A stretch of 64,000 bases of DNA. Origin: Nitrospirota bacterium (GTDB lineage Bacteria; Nitrospirota; Thermodesulfovibrionia; UBA6902). The notes below the pieces were generated by a model. That model was not told where the DNA came from, made no database searches, and saw only the letters and a program-made list of their open reading frames with translations. Positions within the stretch are counted from its first letter, which is position 1. Every line of letters begins with the position of its first letter. The translations under genes were made by a program, and so were the position numbers. The stretch spans positions 1 through 64,000 of the forward strand of contig JACQZE010000030.1 in NCBI GenBank assembly GCA_016207885.1, in the 5' to 3' direction. Below, in pieces: positions 36,675 through 45,767 of the stretch.

Positions 36675-37934
36675 CTAAAACTCATATCTCATTTGCAAGT
36701 AAATATTATCGTTTTTATCCAACTGCCCGAACTGATTCCATTCTTCACCGCCTCCGAAGATGTTAGCTCCAACCGCTGCCCATATGGGATCGGAGAAATT
36801 GTACTTAACCTCAGGGTTGAAGAGGTAATCGCTGTCAGACGGGCTGTAAAAAGAGAAGAGGGAGAGTTTTAACGTCTGATGTATCAGAAATTGTGTAAGC
36901 CTCACAGAGGCAAGATCATGCAGCTTCTTCTCGTGCGGAAATCCAACAGGGAGGTATTTCTCATACTCCGAATAGTTGTGCATATATTCGCCATAGTATT
37001 GAAGACTGATGGTAAAGTCTTCCCAAAGCTGTCTCTGATATCCGGCAAGGAATTTCGTTTGTGAATTCGGCATCATAGGGTCTGCGCCGTCCCTGTCATT
37101 TCGAAAATCATAGTATCCTGCCTCAAGGCTCAGGACACCATCCAATGCTCTTCCCTGTAAGCTTGCGCCGTAGACAGAGAGTTCAGGGTAAAAGAACTCG
37201 ATTTTTGTCGGAGCAGTCATGCTGTCCGGGAGTATGGATGGCTGCCTGGAAAACCCGCGATAGAAATATAGTGAGGCGTCAAAACCCGCGACATCACGAT
37301 ATATCCTGAATGCCATTTCAGTATTTTCAAGACTTGCAGACGGCTCTTTCTCCTCACGATTTGCAATAGACGGCATCGGATCAAACATGTAAAATCTCTC
37401 TGGATCAGGGAAATTGTTCGGTTCAAAAAAAGGAACGATAATCAATTCCGCAGAGGCAAAGGATGGATACATGCCGATCTTTATACCGTCAACGCCTTTT
37501 TTGAGATATTCCATCGGTCGTCCGGAGAAGAAAGTCTCATAGTCTTTTGGGAATACATCGTTTATGAAAATCAAATCTCCAAGCCCCCACGTGATGACCT
37601 GTCTGCCAAGCCTCATGTCCCACATGGATGAAGTAAAATCAATGTATCCTTCCCTTAAATCTATCTCAGATTCTTTATCAACATGGTCATGGAATGCATC
37701 TGTTTTCAGGAAGAGATGGAATGCTTCTTTATTCGCATCGAGTTTGAGCTGCAATCTTTCTTCAGCCCATTTGAAGTCCTTGCCGTCAGGATTTGATGAG
37801 TTGGTGTCGGCAGAATAGTTTCCCTGGAGGAAGCCATGAAGAGAAACATCAGATGCTGCTGCAAACGATTGTGATATTACAAAGAAAATGCACGATATGA
37901 GACAACCGATAAAAAATCTGTTTTTACTTTTCAT
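36675..37934 (-). CDS. Outer-membrane beta-barrel protein (DUF1302-like)
   Basis: I chose ATG 37934, which has GGAG upstream; an earlier in-frame start at 37982 overlaps the methyltransferase gene. The 419-residue protein has a signal peptide (ends SQSFAAA). Alternating beta segments follow and the last residues are LQMRYEF, with the C-terminal Phe required for barrel insertion. Motifs such as LGRQVITWG and FINDVFPKDY resemble DUF1302-type barrels, often encoded with HAE3-type RND exporters and LolA-like proteins, as here. It may form the outer-membrane end of an export or lipid-transfer system; its substrate is unknown. Confidence 0.78.
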   Translation of the reverse strand: MKSKNRFFIGCLISCIFFVISQSFAAASDVSLHGFLQGNYSADTNSSNPDGKDFKWAEERLQLKLDANKEAFHLFLKTDAFHDHVDKESEIDLREGYIDFTSSMWDMRLGRQVITWGLGDLIFINDVFPKDYETFFSGRPMEYLKKGVDGIKIGMYPSFASAELIIVPFFEPNNFPDPERFYMFDPMPSIANREEKEPSASLENTEMAFRIYRDVAGFDASLYFYRGFSRQPSILPDSMTAPTKIEFFYPELSVYGASLQGRALDGVLSLEAGYYDFRNDRDGADPMMPNSQTKFLAGYQRQLWEDFTISLQYYGEYMHNYSEYEKYLPVGFPHEKKLHDLASVRLTQFLIHQTLKLSLFSFYSPSDSDYLFNPEVKYNFSDPIWAAVGANIFGGGEEWNQFGQLDKNDNIYLQMRYEF

Positions 37935-37941
37935 TTTGCTC

Positions 37942-38595
37942 CTATACTGATTTACCTGCTCGGATACAGATAAAACCCGCATTTTTTACCAATCTGTTAT
38001 TGATAACCTCTTTCACAGGCTTTTCTGACGGAGGCTGACACAGGGTTGACGCATACGAATCAACACTCAAGCCTGCCTTTTCTATTATATCCTTAATATC
38101 ATTAACGCTATAAAATGTTGCGTGTTTGTATATAGGGTGTCCTTCTGCCTTTTTTACAGCATAAAGTTTACCCCATAAACTTTCCCTGTTAATTATCCCG
38201 ACAATCAATCCTCCGCCAGTCTTAAGAACCCTTTTAGCTTCGGAGATAACCTTCTCCGGATTTTCCACAAAGCAGAGCGTAAACAGTATAAGTACGCCGC
38301 CGAATGATTCATCTTTAAAAGGCAGTTTCTCTCCTGAAGCTGTCTCGGCCTTTATCCCGCGCATCTCCGCTATCTTCAAAACTTCCTTAGAAGGATCAAT
38401 GCCGTATTCAATACCTAATGCTTCTGCAAATCGTCCCGTTCCTGCTCCGATTTCGAGGAAAGGATGTTCAAGGCCTTTCATCAAAAGCCTTGCTGACGCG
38501 GCCTCCAGTTTAAAAAGCACTTTGCCTTCTGCACTATCAAACCACTCATCGTAATCTTCAGCATACTTGTCAAAGGCATCAACAACAGAACTCAT
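37942..38595 (-). CDS. Class I SAM-dependent methyltransferase
   Basis: The 217-residue enzyme has the motif I glycine loop LEIGAGTGRFAEAL (about residue 48) and the acidic residue of motif II (EYGIDPS). Motif IV (FGGVLILFTLCFVENPEKV) and a GGGLIVGIINRESLW strand follow. This is the Methyltransf_11 type. Start 38595 overlaps the LolA-like stop by four bases. It may methylate a small molecule (sulfur, selenium or arsenic species fit the cluster) or a lipid; the sequence does not decide. Confidence 0.82.
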   Translation of the reverse strand: MSSVVDAFDKYAEDYDEWFDSAEGKVLFKLEAASARLLMKGLEHPFLEIGAGTGRFAEALGIEYGIDPSKEVLKIAEMRGIKAETASGEKLPFKDESFGGVLILFTLCFVENPEKVISEAKRVLKTGGGLIVGIINRESLWGKLYAVKKAEGHPIYKHATFYSVNDIKDIIEKAGLSVDSYASTLCQPPSEKPVKEVINNRLVKNAGFICIRAGKSV

Positions 38596-39380
38596 TCCAC
38601 CCACTTTTTGGGCGGCTGCTTTAAAAATCGTTCGCTGAAGAGGTTGTCCTCTATGCCGATGTTATAATCGGCTTTCGTATAGGTAACCTCTGTCCTGTGT
38701 CCGCTCAGAAGATTTTTCATCGCTCTCTTTGTAATTGTCGAAATACCTTTAACATCTTTTATTTCATCCGCGCTGAAGACCCTGTAAAGTTCGCCTTTTT
38801 TATCATAGTACTCTTCTTTCAGCGGCAGAAAACTGCCCTTATCAATCCACGAGAGTTTGTAACCGTAATCAACATCCTGAGCCTTTGGAGAGCTTTTTAT
38901 GACATAGCAGTCCTTTGTATCAAGTTTTTCTTCCTTAGTAATAGTATGGTTATCATCTTCCACATCCCGTCCCGAAACATCTTCATATGTAAAATCAGAG
39001 CCGACAAAGCTTGAGCTTTTGTCCTGAGCGGCGATCCTCCTTACCATGTTGATCGCAGGCACAAAGAGCCACCTGTCATCGTCTTTGGCAGGGAATTTGT
39101 ATACCATGAATGTCATGTCTTTTACATCAGCCGGCTGATAGAAGTACATGAAATACTTCTGCTCTCCGCCTGACGCGCCGTAATTCTTTCTCAGCATTGT
39201 AAGTTCCCTGACTCTCTCCTGTCCGCTTTTGCTGATAAGCTTCATCATGACCCTTGCCTTAAAGTCCTTGCCCTGGTAAAAGAATGCCTCCTGCGATTTC
39301 TTGACCACTTCCTCCGCAGTCAGCGCAAAGACATTTAACGGCATTAACAGTACAACCAATATAATCAAATATCGTTTCAT
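38592..39380 (-). CDS. LolA-like periplasmic protein (outer membrane lipoprotein-sorting family)
   Basis: The 262-residue protein has a signal peptide (ends NVFA) and the fold of the outer-membrane lipoprotein-sorting family, with MYFYQPADVKDMTFMVY, DDDRWLFVPAINMVRRIA and SFVGSDFTYEDVSGRD segments. Such proteins commonly accompany RND exporters of the HAE3 type and DUF1302-like barrels. It could carry a hydrophobic molecule across the periplasm. It sits 15 bases after the YeeE/YedE gene. Confidence 0.85.
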   Translation of the reverse strand: MKRYLIILVVLLMPLNVFALTAEEVVKKSQEAFFYQGKDFKARVMMKLISKSGQERVRELTMLRKNYGASGGEQKYFMYFYQPADVKDMTFMVYKFPAKDDDRWLFVPAINMVRRIAAQDKSSSFVGSDFTYEDVSGRDVEDDNHTITKEEKLDTKDCYVIKSSPKAQDVDYGYKLSWIDKGSFLPLKEEYYDKKGELYRVFSADEIKDVKGISTITKRAMKNLLSGHRTEVTYTKADYNIGIEDNLFSERFLKQPPKKWVE

Positions 39381-39395
39381 CTTAAACCTCCCTTT

Positions 39396-40787
39396 TTAAC
39401 TCTTAACCTTTAGTTCTTCTGCTTCAAGCCCTTTAAGGAATATCTCGTCAGTAGAGTTGATAAGATATTCTTTCGGTGAGACCTTTACCGTTTGAGAGCC
39501 TTTTCTAATGGACCACACAAGAAGCGCAATCAGGATTCCTGTATAACAGAATGCAAAACCATACTGGATATACGGATTGTCAGGGAGAAGCTCAAGCATG
39601 TTTTTTGCTTCTATAATACCTTTGGAGAAAAATATCTCCTCAAATTTCTCCCTGTAAAGCGTAAACGGCAGATACCCGAAGAAGAAGCCGGGAAGTGACG
39701 CCAGACCTGTGAGATATCCCATTGAAGCCCTCGCGTAAGTTCTTACTTCACAGCCTAACATGAGAACAGCGCCTATGCCGAGAAGCGGGCCCCCGACAAG
39801 ATGACCAAGGTGAAATCCCCATTTATACCTGCCTGCCTCCACAACTACCGGCAGGTCCCATCCGAAGAATGTCCATGTAACGAGTATCGTTATATTGAAC
39901 ATAACGATGGCTATCATTAACGCCGTAAAAGGCATAAGACCGGTGAACATGGTCTGTGTTATCTTTGCCACTTTCATTGAGTCAAAATGTTTTTTGGACA
40001 TATGAATGGAATGAGGCGCCATTACGGCGCATTCTGTTCCGAATCCTGTTTTTCCAATGCCGAAGCCGAGAAGAAACCCGACGAACGTCTTGAGAAATAT
40101 CTCTATCCATGGCAGACGTCCGATACCTTCAGCAGACTCACCTTTAAATGCTGTATAAAAGGCGGATGCCAGCAGCAAAAAGAGGAATGCCGTCAGTATT
40201 ATTCGAAGGGGGTCTTTGTAGGGATTATACTTCGGGTCGTAACATAATGTGTCATTGGGATATTCAAGCCCGACACAGTGCTTGACAGTTGCATGTTTTT
40301 CATGGTGTTTCATATAACCGGCAACACCCAGTTTTGACATAAACATGAACGCAAGAAATGCAAAAGGAACACTCACCAGCGCCACAACAATGGATGTAAG
40401 GCTCATTGCCGGGATGCCGCCGAGGTAATGCCATGTAGTGCATCCTTGCGCAAGCCTTGTGCCGAGCCCGAATGTAGCACCGCCGATGAACGCGAGGACA
40501 ACCATACGAGGGGGATATTTAGCCCATGCCTTGTGTTCTCTTTCGAGGATCGCGACAAGGAACGCTCCAATCAGGATGCCGATTATGATCCAGTGGATAT
40601 CCGCGTCGTAGAGCCTTGCGATATACTCTGTCCCGGTGATGTTTTCCTCTATTGAGGCGAACATCTTTGCAAGCCCTGTAGTAACAGGTATCGGCGTTTC
40701 ATACTTAAGGAAATAGATCACCTCAGCAAGCCCGACTACAAATCCTCCCCATACGAACGACCATGGTTTTGTAAATAAATTCTTCAT
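39396..40787 (-). CDS. YeeE/YedE-family sulfur transporter (full length, cysteine form)
   Basis: The 463-residue membrane protein contains repeated YeeE/YedE elements with the conserved cysteines intact: RLAQGCTTWHYLGG (near residue 115), GFGTECAVMAPHS (near 255) and LMLGCEVRTYARASMG (near 365). Family members import thiosulfate or handle sulfane sulfur. It differs from the shorter selenocysteine form downstream and may have arisen by fusion or extension. It lies nine bases after a small exported protein and is part of the sulfur operon. Confidence 0.9.
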   Translation of the reverse strand: MKNLFTKPWSFVWGGFVVGLAEVIYFLKYETPIPVTTGLAKMFASIEENITGTEYIARLYDADIHWIIIGILIGAFLVAILEREHKAWAKYPPRMVVLAFIGGATFGLGTRLAQGCTTWHYLGGIPAMSLTSIVVALVSVPFAFLAFMFMSKLGVAGYMKHHEKHATVKHCVGLEYPNDTLCYDPKYNPYKDPLRIILTAFLFLLLASAFYTAFKGESAEGIGRLPWIEIFLKTFVGFLLGFGIGKTGFGTECAVMAPHSIHMSKKHFDSMKVAKITQTMFTGLMPFTALMIAIVMFNITILVTWTFFGWDLPVVVEAGRYKWGFHLGHLVGGPLLGIGAVLMLGCEVRTYARASMGYLTGLASLPGFFFGYLPFTLYREKFEEIFFSKGIIEAKNMLELLPDNPYIQYGFAFCYTGILIALLVWSIRKGSQTVKVSPKEYLINSTDEIFLKGLEAEELKVKS

Positions 40788-40795
40788 GCGGCCTC

Positions 40796-41224
40796 CTATG
40801 CGCAGCCTGACGTCTTCTGAAATTCTTTAACCTCTTTCACCACATCTTTCATTTTCAACCCTGCTGTGTTTGTAATATCGGTCCAGTTTTTTCCGTCTTT
40901 CTTCATTTTGATTATGTCCTTACCCGGTTTCTTGGAGAGGTTTATAATGACTATTGCCGCAAGGGCATCTCCGGGCGTAAGTTCTTTTATTGCGAGTTCA
41001 ATAACTTCATTGGGAACAGCCTCAAAGAAATAGGCTTTAACCTGATCCCCGAATCTCTTGATCTCTTTTGGCGTAACACGTTTCTTGTTTGTTATCGCTA
41101 TCCGTTCCTTTAATTCATCTTCTGTGCCTTTTTCAGCGGCTGCGGCAACCTGAACCAACATCGGCAGGATAAGAGAGAATGAGAGGATCAGGGTCAGAAA
41201 CTTTTTCATTATTCTTGTCTTCAT
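40796..41224 (-). CDS. Small exported protein of unknown function
   Basis: The 142-residue protein has a signal peptide (ends AAAA) and then a Lys-rich helical domain of about 110 residues with repeated MKKDGKNWTDI and MKDVVKEV segments. It ends in SGCA. I do not recognise the family. It overlaps the rhodanese gene by four bases (ATGA) and precedes the YeeE/YedE gene. A periplasmic role in the same sulfur pathway is inferred from position only. Confidence 0.7.
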   Translation of the reverse strand: MKTRIMKKFLTLILSFSLILPMLVQVAAAAEKGTEDELKERIAITNKKRVTPKEIKRFGDQVKAYFFEAVPNEVIELAIKELTPGDALAAIVIINLSKKPGKDIIKMKKDGKNWTDITNTAGLKMKDVVKEVKEFQKTSGCA

Positions 41225-41733
41225 TTTAAGCCTCCTGTTTGTTCAATCGGATAATTTTTTTGAGCAGCCTTGTCAATGGTGCTCTTCATTGCCTCTCCTC
41301 CCATATAATCTTTAATCCACGCCGCATAGCCGAATATCATGGTGTATGCGTCATATCCAAGCATTCTCAGGCCCACTACCGGAAGATTCTGAAGCTGTCC
41401 GGTAGCGCATACAAGCACAAGCTTTTTATCTTTAGAGAGTTTTGCGAGATTCTCAGGGTTCAAGACAGCGTAGTAGGGGATATGTATTGCCGAAGGGATA
41501 TGGCCTGAGTTGTACTCGTCGGCATCCGGTCTTACATCCAAAACTGCAAAGTCTGTTTTTCCCGTCTTGATCCACATGTTGACCTCATCTGAAGTAACCT
41601 GCCAGCCGCCCTCTTCAGACGCTTTTATAAGCACTTCGGACAACTTCTTTGCCGGGTCGTTCTCTGCAAATACCGGCAGAGCCACAAGGACTGCAACGAT
41701 TGATACGATAAAACTCGTTTTGAGTCTTTTCAT
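41221..41733 (-). CDS. Periplasmic rhodanese-domain protein
   Basis: I start at ATG 41733, preceded by GGAGGTGAG. The 170-residue protein has a signal peptide (ends PVFA) and one rhodanese domain with the DVRPDADEYNSGHIPSAIHI strand and the active loop CATGQLQN. The Cys would carry a persulfide. A periplasmic rhodanese fits transfer of sulfane sulfur between the SQR-like or DsrE proteins and the YeeE/YedE transporters. Confidence 0.88.
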   Translation of the reverse strand: MKRLKTSFIVSIVAVLVALPVFAENDPAKKLSEVLIKASEEGGWQVTSDEVNMWIKTGKTDFAVLDVRPDADEYNSGHIPSAIHIPYYAVLNPENLAKLSKDKKLVLVCATGQLQNLPVVGLRMLGYDAYTMIFGYAAWIKDYMGGEAMKSTIDKAAQKNYPIEQTGGLK

Positions 41734-41767
41734 TTGCCTCACCTCCTGTTTTATTTTGTTAGTCATT

Positions 41768-44077
41768 TCAGTTCGTTGCTTTTCCATCAAATAACCACTT
41801 CTGCAATAAAACAATAAGCGCCGGCAGATAGATTATTGTCATTATCGCGCTGAGCAGCATCATGCTGACGATGAAAGCGCCCACTGTGATATACGGTGTT
41901 AACGGCGCAAATATCATCACGGCAAAAGATGCCGCAAAGAGCACTGCGTTGCGCATAATTCCTTTTCCGGGTCGCGCGGCAGTCCAGAGCAACGCGTCAG
42001 AAAGAGTTTTGCTCCCCTTTGTTTCCGTCATTCGTTGCCTGAGCCTGCTGACAAAATGAATAGCAAAATCCACCGCCATGCCGAGGGAGAGGCAGGAAAG
42101 AACAGAGATCGGCATGTCGAAATCCTTGCCGATAAAACCGACAATACCGTATATAAAGAGTATTGTGAAGAGAAGCGGGGTGTATCCGACAACAGCCCAT
42201 TTGACAGAACGGAAGTCAAAGGCCAGGATGGCAAAGACGGCGAACAAGGCAATAATAAACCCCGTTACCATGTCCCATAACACCTCGTCGTTCCAGACAA
42301 GGTTGAAATATGCGATGCCCGACGGCTTCAATTCCATAGCAACAGGATGAGTAGTTTTGTACTCATCAGTCGCCTTAATCACTTCCCTCATAGCCTGCGC
42401 GTCCCATGTCTTCAACTGCACCCAGATGTTCGCTTTTCTGAAGGGGTAGTCCACAACATTGTCCAGATCAGCGGGCTTTGCAGACATTGAGAAGAGGAAG
42501 ATATACTGCCCGATCATCTCCTTTGTCTCAGGGACAATATTATATTTAGGGTCATTGTCATGAAGGACAAGGTTAATCCTCTTCACGTAGTCAACAACTG
42601 AGGTCGTCTTGCCGACAACGGAGAGTTTTTCAAGGTGCTGCTGAAGCCCTTCTATATAGCGCATCGCCTCAGGAGTTTTAATGAAATCATCATCTTCCGC
42701 AGTCGCGACGACATATGCCATTGAGGTGCCGCCGAGAGAGCTGTTTATGACCGTATCGGCGATGCGTACATCACTGTCCTTCTTGAACCACTCCACCAGA
42801 TTATTATTGACATTCATTTTTGTAATCCCGACGATTGATATAGCAAAAAGCAGAAGGCCGACAATGACAGTTGCCTTTGGGCTATGCGTGCCTATTGAGG
42901 CAAGCTTCTGTAATAAACTCGAAGTCCTGCTTGAGCCGATGTCTTCTGCGTGAGCAATCTTTTCTATCTGCTCATCCTTTACAAAGGTGAACATGGCCGG
43001 AATAAAGCTGAAACTCAAGATCCGCAGAACGATAGTGCCGAATGCCACAACACCGCCAAAGACCTGTACCGGGATAATGTTCATAAAAAGAAGCACGCCG
43101 AAACCGACTGCTGTTGCCAATGCGGTATTGCGGACAGGGCGGCTCACAGCTCGCATGGTCTCAATTATCGCGGCCTTTTTGTCCTTCTTCTCTCTATAGC
43201 GGAAGTAAAATTCGTTGAATATATGCATGCTGTCTGTTGCGATAGCCATAAGAAAGACAGGCGCCATTGAACTCATAATATGAATAGGGTAGCCAAGGCC
43301 GATAAGAAGCCCCATGCTCCAGACGATGCTGACCATGGCATCCATCATCAGCGTGATGGAGAGGAAAAGGTCTCTGAACATGAGATACCTGACAAGAAGC
43401 ATGACCATTCCTGCAATCGGGGCAAAGATCGCCATGAGCTTGAACATCTCAGCTCCGAAGGTATCCCGCGCTACAGGATCGCCTGCTACGTAATATTTTT
43501 CATCGCCTGTTTCTTTCTTCAATATCTTTTTTATCTCATCAGCTATCTCTTTTCCATTTGATCCTTTTTCAAGAGGGACATATATGGCGGTAGTCTTTCC
43601 GTCTTTTGAGATAATTTTGTCAATGAATAGCGGGTTTTCAAACAGCATCTTATGAAGCTTTTGCATCTCTGCGTCATCTCTCGGAATCTCAGTCATGAGA
43701 GGAGCGACCCGCAGTGTGCCTGCTTCGGCAGTCACATTGGTAATAGTCGGAAAGCTGTTTACATCTCTGGCAGCAACGCCCTTAAGTTTTAATATCTCAT
43801 CTGTGATCCTCTGAACCTTTCCGAGAGTATCTTTGTTGAGAACGCCTTTTTCATTCACAATCCCAACCACGATCATGTCTTCATAAAGGCTGAAGGTCTT
43901 TTCTACTTCGTCATTCCACATCCTGACATCAGATGTCTCAGGGAGCATGCTCTTGGGATTTGTGTCAGTTTTGATCTTCGTAAACTGGGTCGCAAACGCA
44001 AGGGTAATGATTATCGTGAACAGAACGATCAGTTTCGGATGTTCAACTGAAAATTCAACAAGGGAAAACTTCTTCAT
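41768..44077 (-). CDS. RND-superfamily exporter (HAE3/MMPL type)
   Basis: The 769-residue protein has two halves, each with a large periplasmic domain and a cluster of transmembrane helices (sterol-sensing-like). Markers are FATQFTKIKTDTNPKSMLPE near the start, an APVFLMAIATDSMHIFNEF helix and SLGMAVDFAIHFVSRLRQR in the second half. HAE3 proteins move lipids such as hopanoids or other hydrophobic molecules; the LolA-like and barrel genes downstream fit that. It is the first gene after an operator-like palindrome that overlaps a promoter -10 box. Confidence 0.88.
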   Translation of the reverse strand: MKKFSLVEFSVEHPKLIVLFTIIITLAFATQFTKIKTDTNPKSMLPETSDVRMWNDEVEKTFSLYEDMIVVGIVNEKGVLNKDTLGKVQRITDEILKLKGVAARDVNSFPTITNVTAEAGTLRVAPLMTEIPRDDAEMQKLHKMLFENPLFIDKIISKDGKTTAIYVPLEKGSNGKEIADEIKKILKKETGDEKYYVAGDPVARDTFGAEMFKLMAIFAPIAGMVMLLVRYLMFRDLFLSITLMMDAMVSIVWSMGLLIGLGYPIHIMSSMAPVFLMAIATDSMHIFNEFYFRYREKKDKKAAIIETMRAVSRPVRNTALATAVGFGVLLFMNIIPVQVFGGVVAFGTIVLRILSFSFIPAMFTFVKDEQIEKIAHAEDIGSSRTSSLLQKLASIGTHSPKATVIVGLLLFAISIVGITKMNVNNNLVEWFKKDSDVRIADTVINSSLGGTSMAYVVATAEDDDFIKTPEAMRYIEGLQQHLEKLSVVGKTTSVVDYVKRINLVLHDNDPKYNIVPETKEMIGQYIFLFSMSAKPADLDNVVDYPFRKANIWVQLKTWDAQAMREVIKATDEYKTTHPVAMELKPSGIAYFNLVWNDEVLWDMVTGFIIALFAVFAILAFDFRSVKWAVVGYTPLLFTILFIYGIVGFIGKDFDMPISVLSCLSLGMAVDFAIHFVSRLRQRMTETKGSKTLSDALLWTAARPGKGIMRNAVLFAASFAVMIFAPLTPYITVGAFIVSMMLLSAIMTIIYLPALIVLLQKWLFDGKATN

Positions 44078-44106
44078 CTTTATTTGTCCTCCGGATTTGC
44101 AAGAAG

Positions 44107-44142
44107 TTTAGAATATTCTAAAGTCTGCAAATACCTTGCAAA
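44107..44142 (-). promoter_or_regulatory. Promoter with overlapping ArsR-type operator
   Basis: TTTAGAATATTCTAAA (44107-44122) is a perfect 16-base palindrome. On the - strand its TAGAAT (44115-44120) sits 16 bases after TTTGCA (44137-44142), giving a -35/-10 pair. The site is about 30 bases upstream of the RND gene and just downstream of an ArsR gene. Confidence 0.7.
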
Positions 44143-44145
44143 AAA

Positions 44146-44475
44146 TTATTTTGACTTCGTGAGTTTCCTGGCTATCTGATGTCCTTCCTGAAATTTATCA
44201 AGCAGCACTTCTCTCATCAGGCCGCATGCCGTGATTACCTTTTCGTTGGAAACCCTGTAGAAGATATTGTTCTTCTCGCGCCTTGACGTGAGAATGCCCT
44301 TTTGTTTCATTATCGCAAGATGCTGGGAGACGTTTGAAGCGGATATGCCGAGTCTGTCGACGATCTCTCCGACACTCAGCTCTTTATCCTCAAGCACGCT
44401 GAGTATCTCTATCCTCTTGGCGTTTCCCAGAGTCTTGCATATATCAGCATGTATCTCAAAAAGTTTCTTGCTCAT
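44146..44475 (-). CDS. ArsR-family transcriptional regulator 2
   Basis: The 109-residue winged-helix protein has the recognition helix SASNVSQHLAIMKQKG and the wing RREKNNIFYRV. Cysteines are at residues 13 and 84 (ITACGLM), a possible thiol pair for sensing sulfane sulfur, as in SqrR/BigR-like regulators, though positions differ from those I know. It begins two bases after the DsrE-like stop, and a matching operator lies just behind it, upstream of the RND gene. Confidence 0.9.
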   Translation of the reverse strand: MSKKLFEIHADICKTLGNAKRIEILSVLEDKELSVGEIVDRLGISASNVSQHLAIMKQKGILTSRREKNNIFYRVSNEKVITACGLMREVLLDKFQEGHQIARKLTKSK

Positions 44476-44477
44476 AA

Positions 44478-44900
44478 TTAAAACGTCAGATTCATATCAG
44501 CCTTGATAACGACTTCCTTGTAATAAGTTGCCGGGTCTGCGACCTCAACACCATCAACAAAATCATCTTTAGTCATGCCAAAAAGAGGAACGTTTAAAGG
44601 ACATGCGAGCAGCTTTGCTCCTTCCTTGTAGAGCATGAAAAGCAGATCTTCAACTGTCGGGAGGTTCATGTCATCCATTCTCTTCATCACAGCATCGCCT
44701 TCTTCTTTAGGTTGGTCCGGCAGGCAGACAAGTGTGTTTACCTTGTCTTTATGAAGGGCGTTGACCCCGCGCGACCCGAAGAACATTGTGACATTAGCAC
44801 CTTCTTTCAGGAGACTGTATGCGGTCATGAGGGCATTGTAAACCTGGCACAGCTCATCGTGAAAACACATGATCGAAACGTTTTTAATAACCTTTTCCAT
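44478..44900 (-). CDS. DsrE-family sulfur-relay protein
   Basis: I start at ATG 44900, which has GGAGGGG upstream; the longer frame to 44963 is not supported. The 140-residue protein has the DsrE/DsrF-like fold with a likely active Cys in KLLACPLNVPLFGMTKDD, followed by the VDGVEVADPATYY ending of the DsrE2 type. Such proteins carry persulfide sulfur between cytoplasmic enzymes. It sits between the TauE/SafE and ArsR genes. Confidence 0.85.
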   Translation of the reverse strand: MEKVIKNVSIMCFHDELCQVYNALMTAYSLLKEGANVTMFFGSRGVNALHKDKVNTLVCLPDQPKEEGDAVMKRMDDMNLPTVEDLLFMLYKEGAKLLACPLNVPLFGMTKDDFVDGVEVADPATYYKEVVIKADMNLTF

Positions 44901-44935
44901 TTCACCCCTCCTTATTTTTTTAAACCAACTGTTAT

Positions 44936-45724
44936 TTATTTCCCAGTCAATATCTGATACCACATTCTTAAACCTGTTATGGCGATAATAACTGCAATTG
45001 CCATGCGGAGGTATTTGGTATTAACCTTTTTACTCATCTTGCCGCCGAATTGCGCACCCGGGATTGTGCCGATAACAAGCGCTATCGCATATGGCCATAG
45101 TATCTGTCCTGTGTACATCTTGCCGATGGTTCCCATGAGTGCGCCTAAAAAGACGATCCCAAGCGTACTGCCTATTACAATGCGTGTCGGGATGTTGAGC
45201 AGATATATCATTGCCGGGATGTATATGAACGCTCCAGGCGCGCCGACCATGCCGCCGAAAGAGCCTATCGCAAGGCTTAAAAATATCGATAGCGGTTTGT
45301 TATATTGAAGGTCATCAGGCGAGATGTCCTCTCCCTGCTCACGCTTTGGAATGAACATTGTCACTGCAGCGATAACAGCCATTGTAGCAAAGATAGCTAA
45401 CAGGAAAGAGCTTTTGGAAGTTTTTGAGACGAGAGATCCCGCAAGATTACCGATGGCATTGCATATTCCCATGTAAAGAAGTAGAGATTTGCTGACAAAA
45501 CGGTTTTTATTATGAACAATAACCGCTGTCAGAGATGCTGACAGAACCTGCACCATGCTTATGGCGGCAACCTGCTTCATGTCAAACTGCCCGACACCTA
45601 TAAGCGGCGGTATATAGAGAAGAATAGGGATCATGAATATAGCTCCGCCCAAACCGAGCAGCCCGGATAAAAAACCTCCGCCAATGCCAAGTATTACGAG
45701 TGTGATCAATAATTGTATTTCCAT
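44936..45724 (-). CDS. TauE/SafE-family anion exporter
   Basis: The 262-residue protein has about eight transmembrane helices and the family motifs GGGFLSGLLGLGGAIFMIP and GSFGGMVGAPGAFIYIPAM, one in each half. Members export sulfite, sulfoacetate or related anions. The SQR-like gene 43 bases upstream and the DsrE gene downstream support a role in removing sulfur oxyanions. Confidence 0.9.
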   Translation of the reverse strand: MEIQLLITLVILGIGGGFLSGLLGLGGAIFMIPILLYIPPLIGVGQFDMKQVAAISMVQVLSASLTAVIVHNKNRFVSKSLLLYMGICNAIGNLAGSLVSKTSKSSFLLAIFATMAVIAAVTMFIPKREQGEDISPDDLQYNKPLSIFLSLAIGSFGGMVGAPGAFIYIPAMIYLLNIPTRIVIGSTLGIVFLGALMGTIGKMYTGQILWPYAIALVIGTIPGAQFGGKMSKKVNTKYLRMAIAVIIAITGLRMWYQILTGK

Positions 45725-45767
45725 AGTTCGTTATATCTCCGACAGATTTAATATGTATATAGATATC

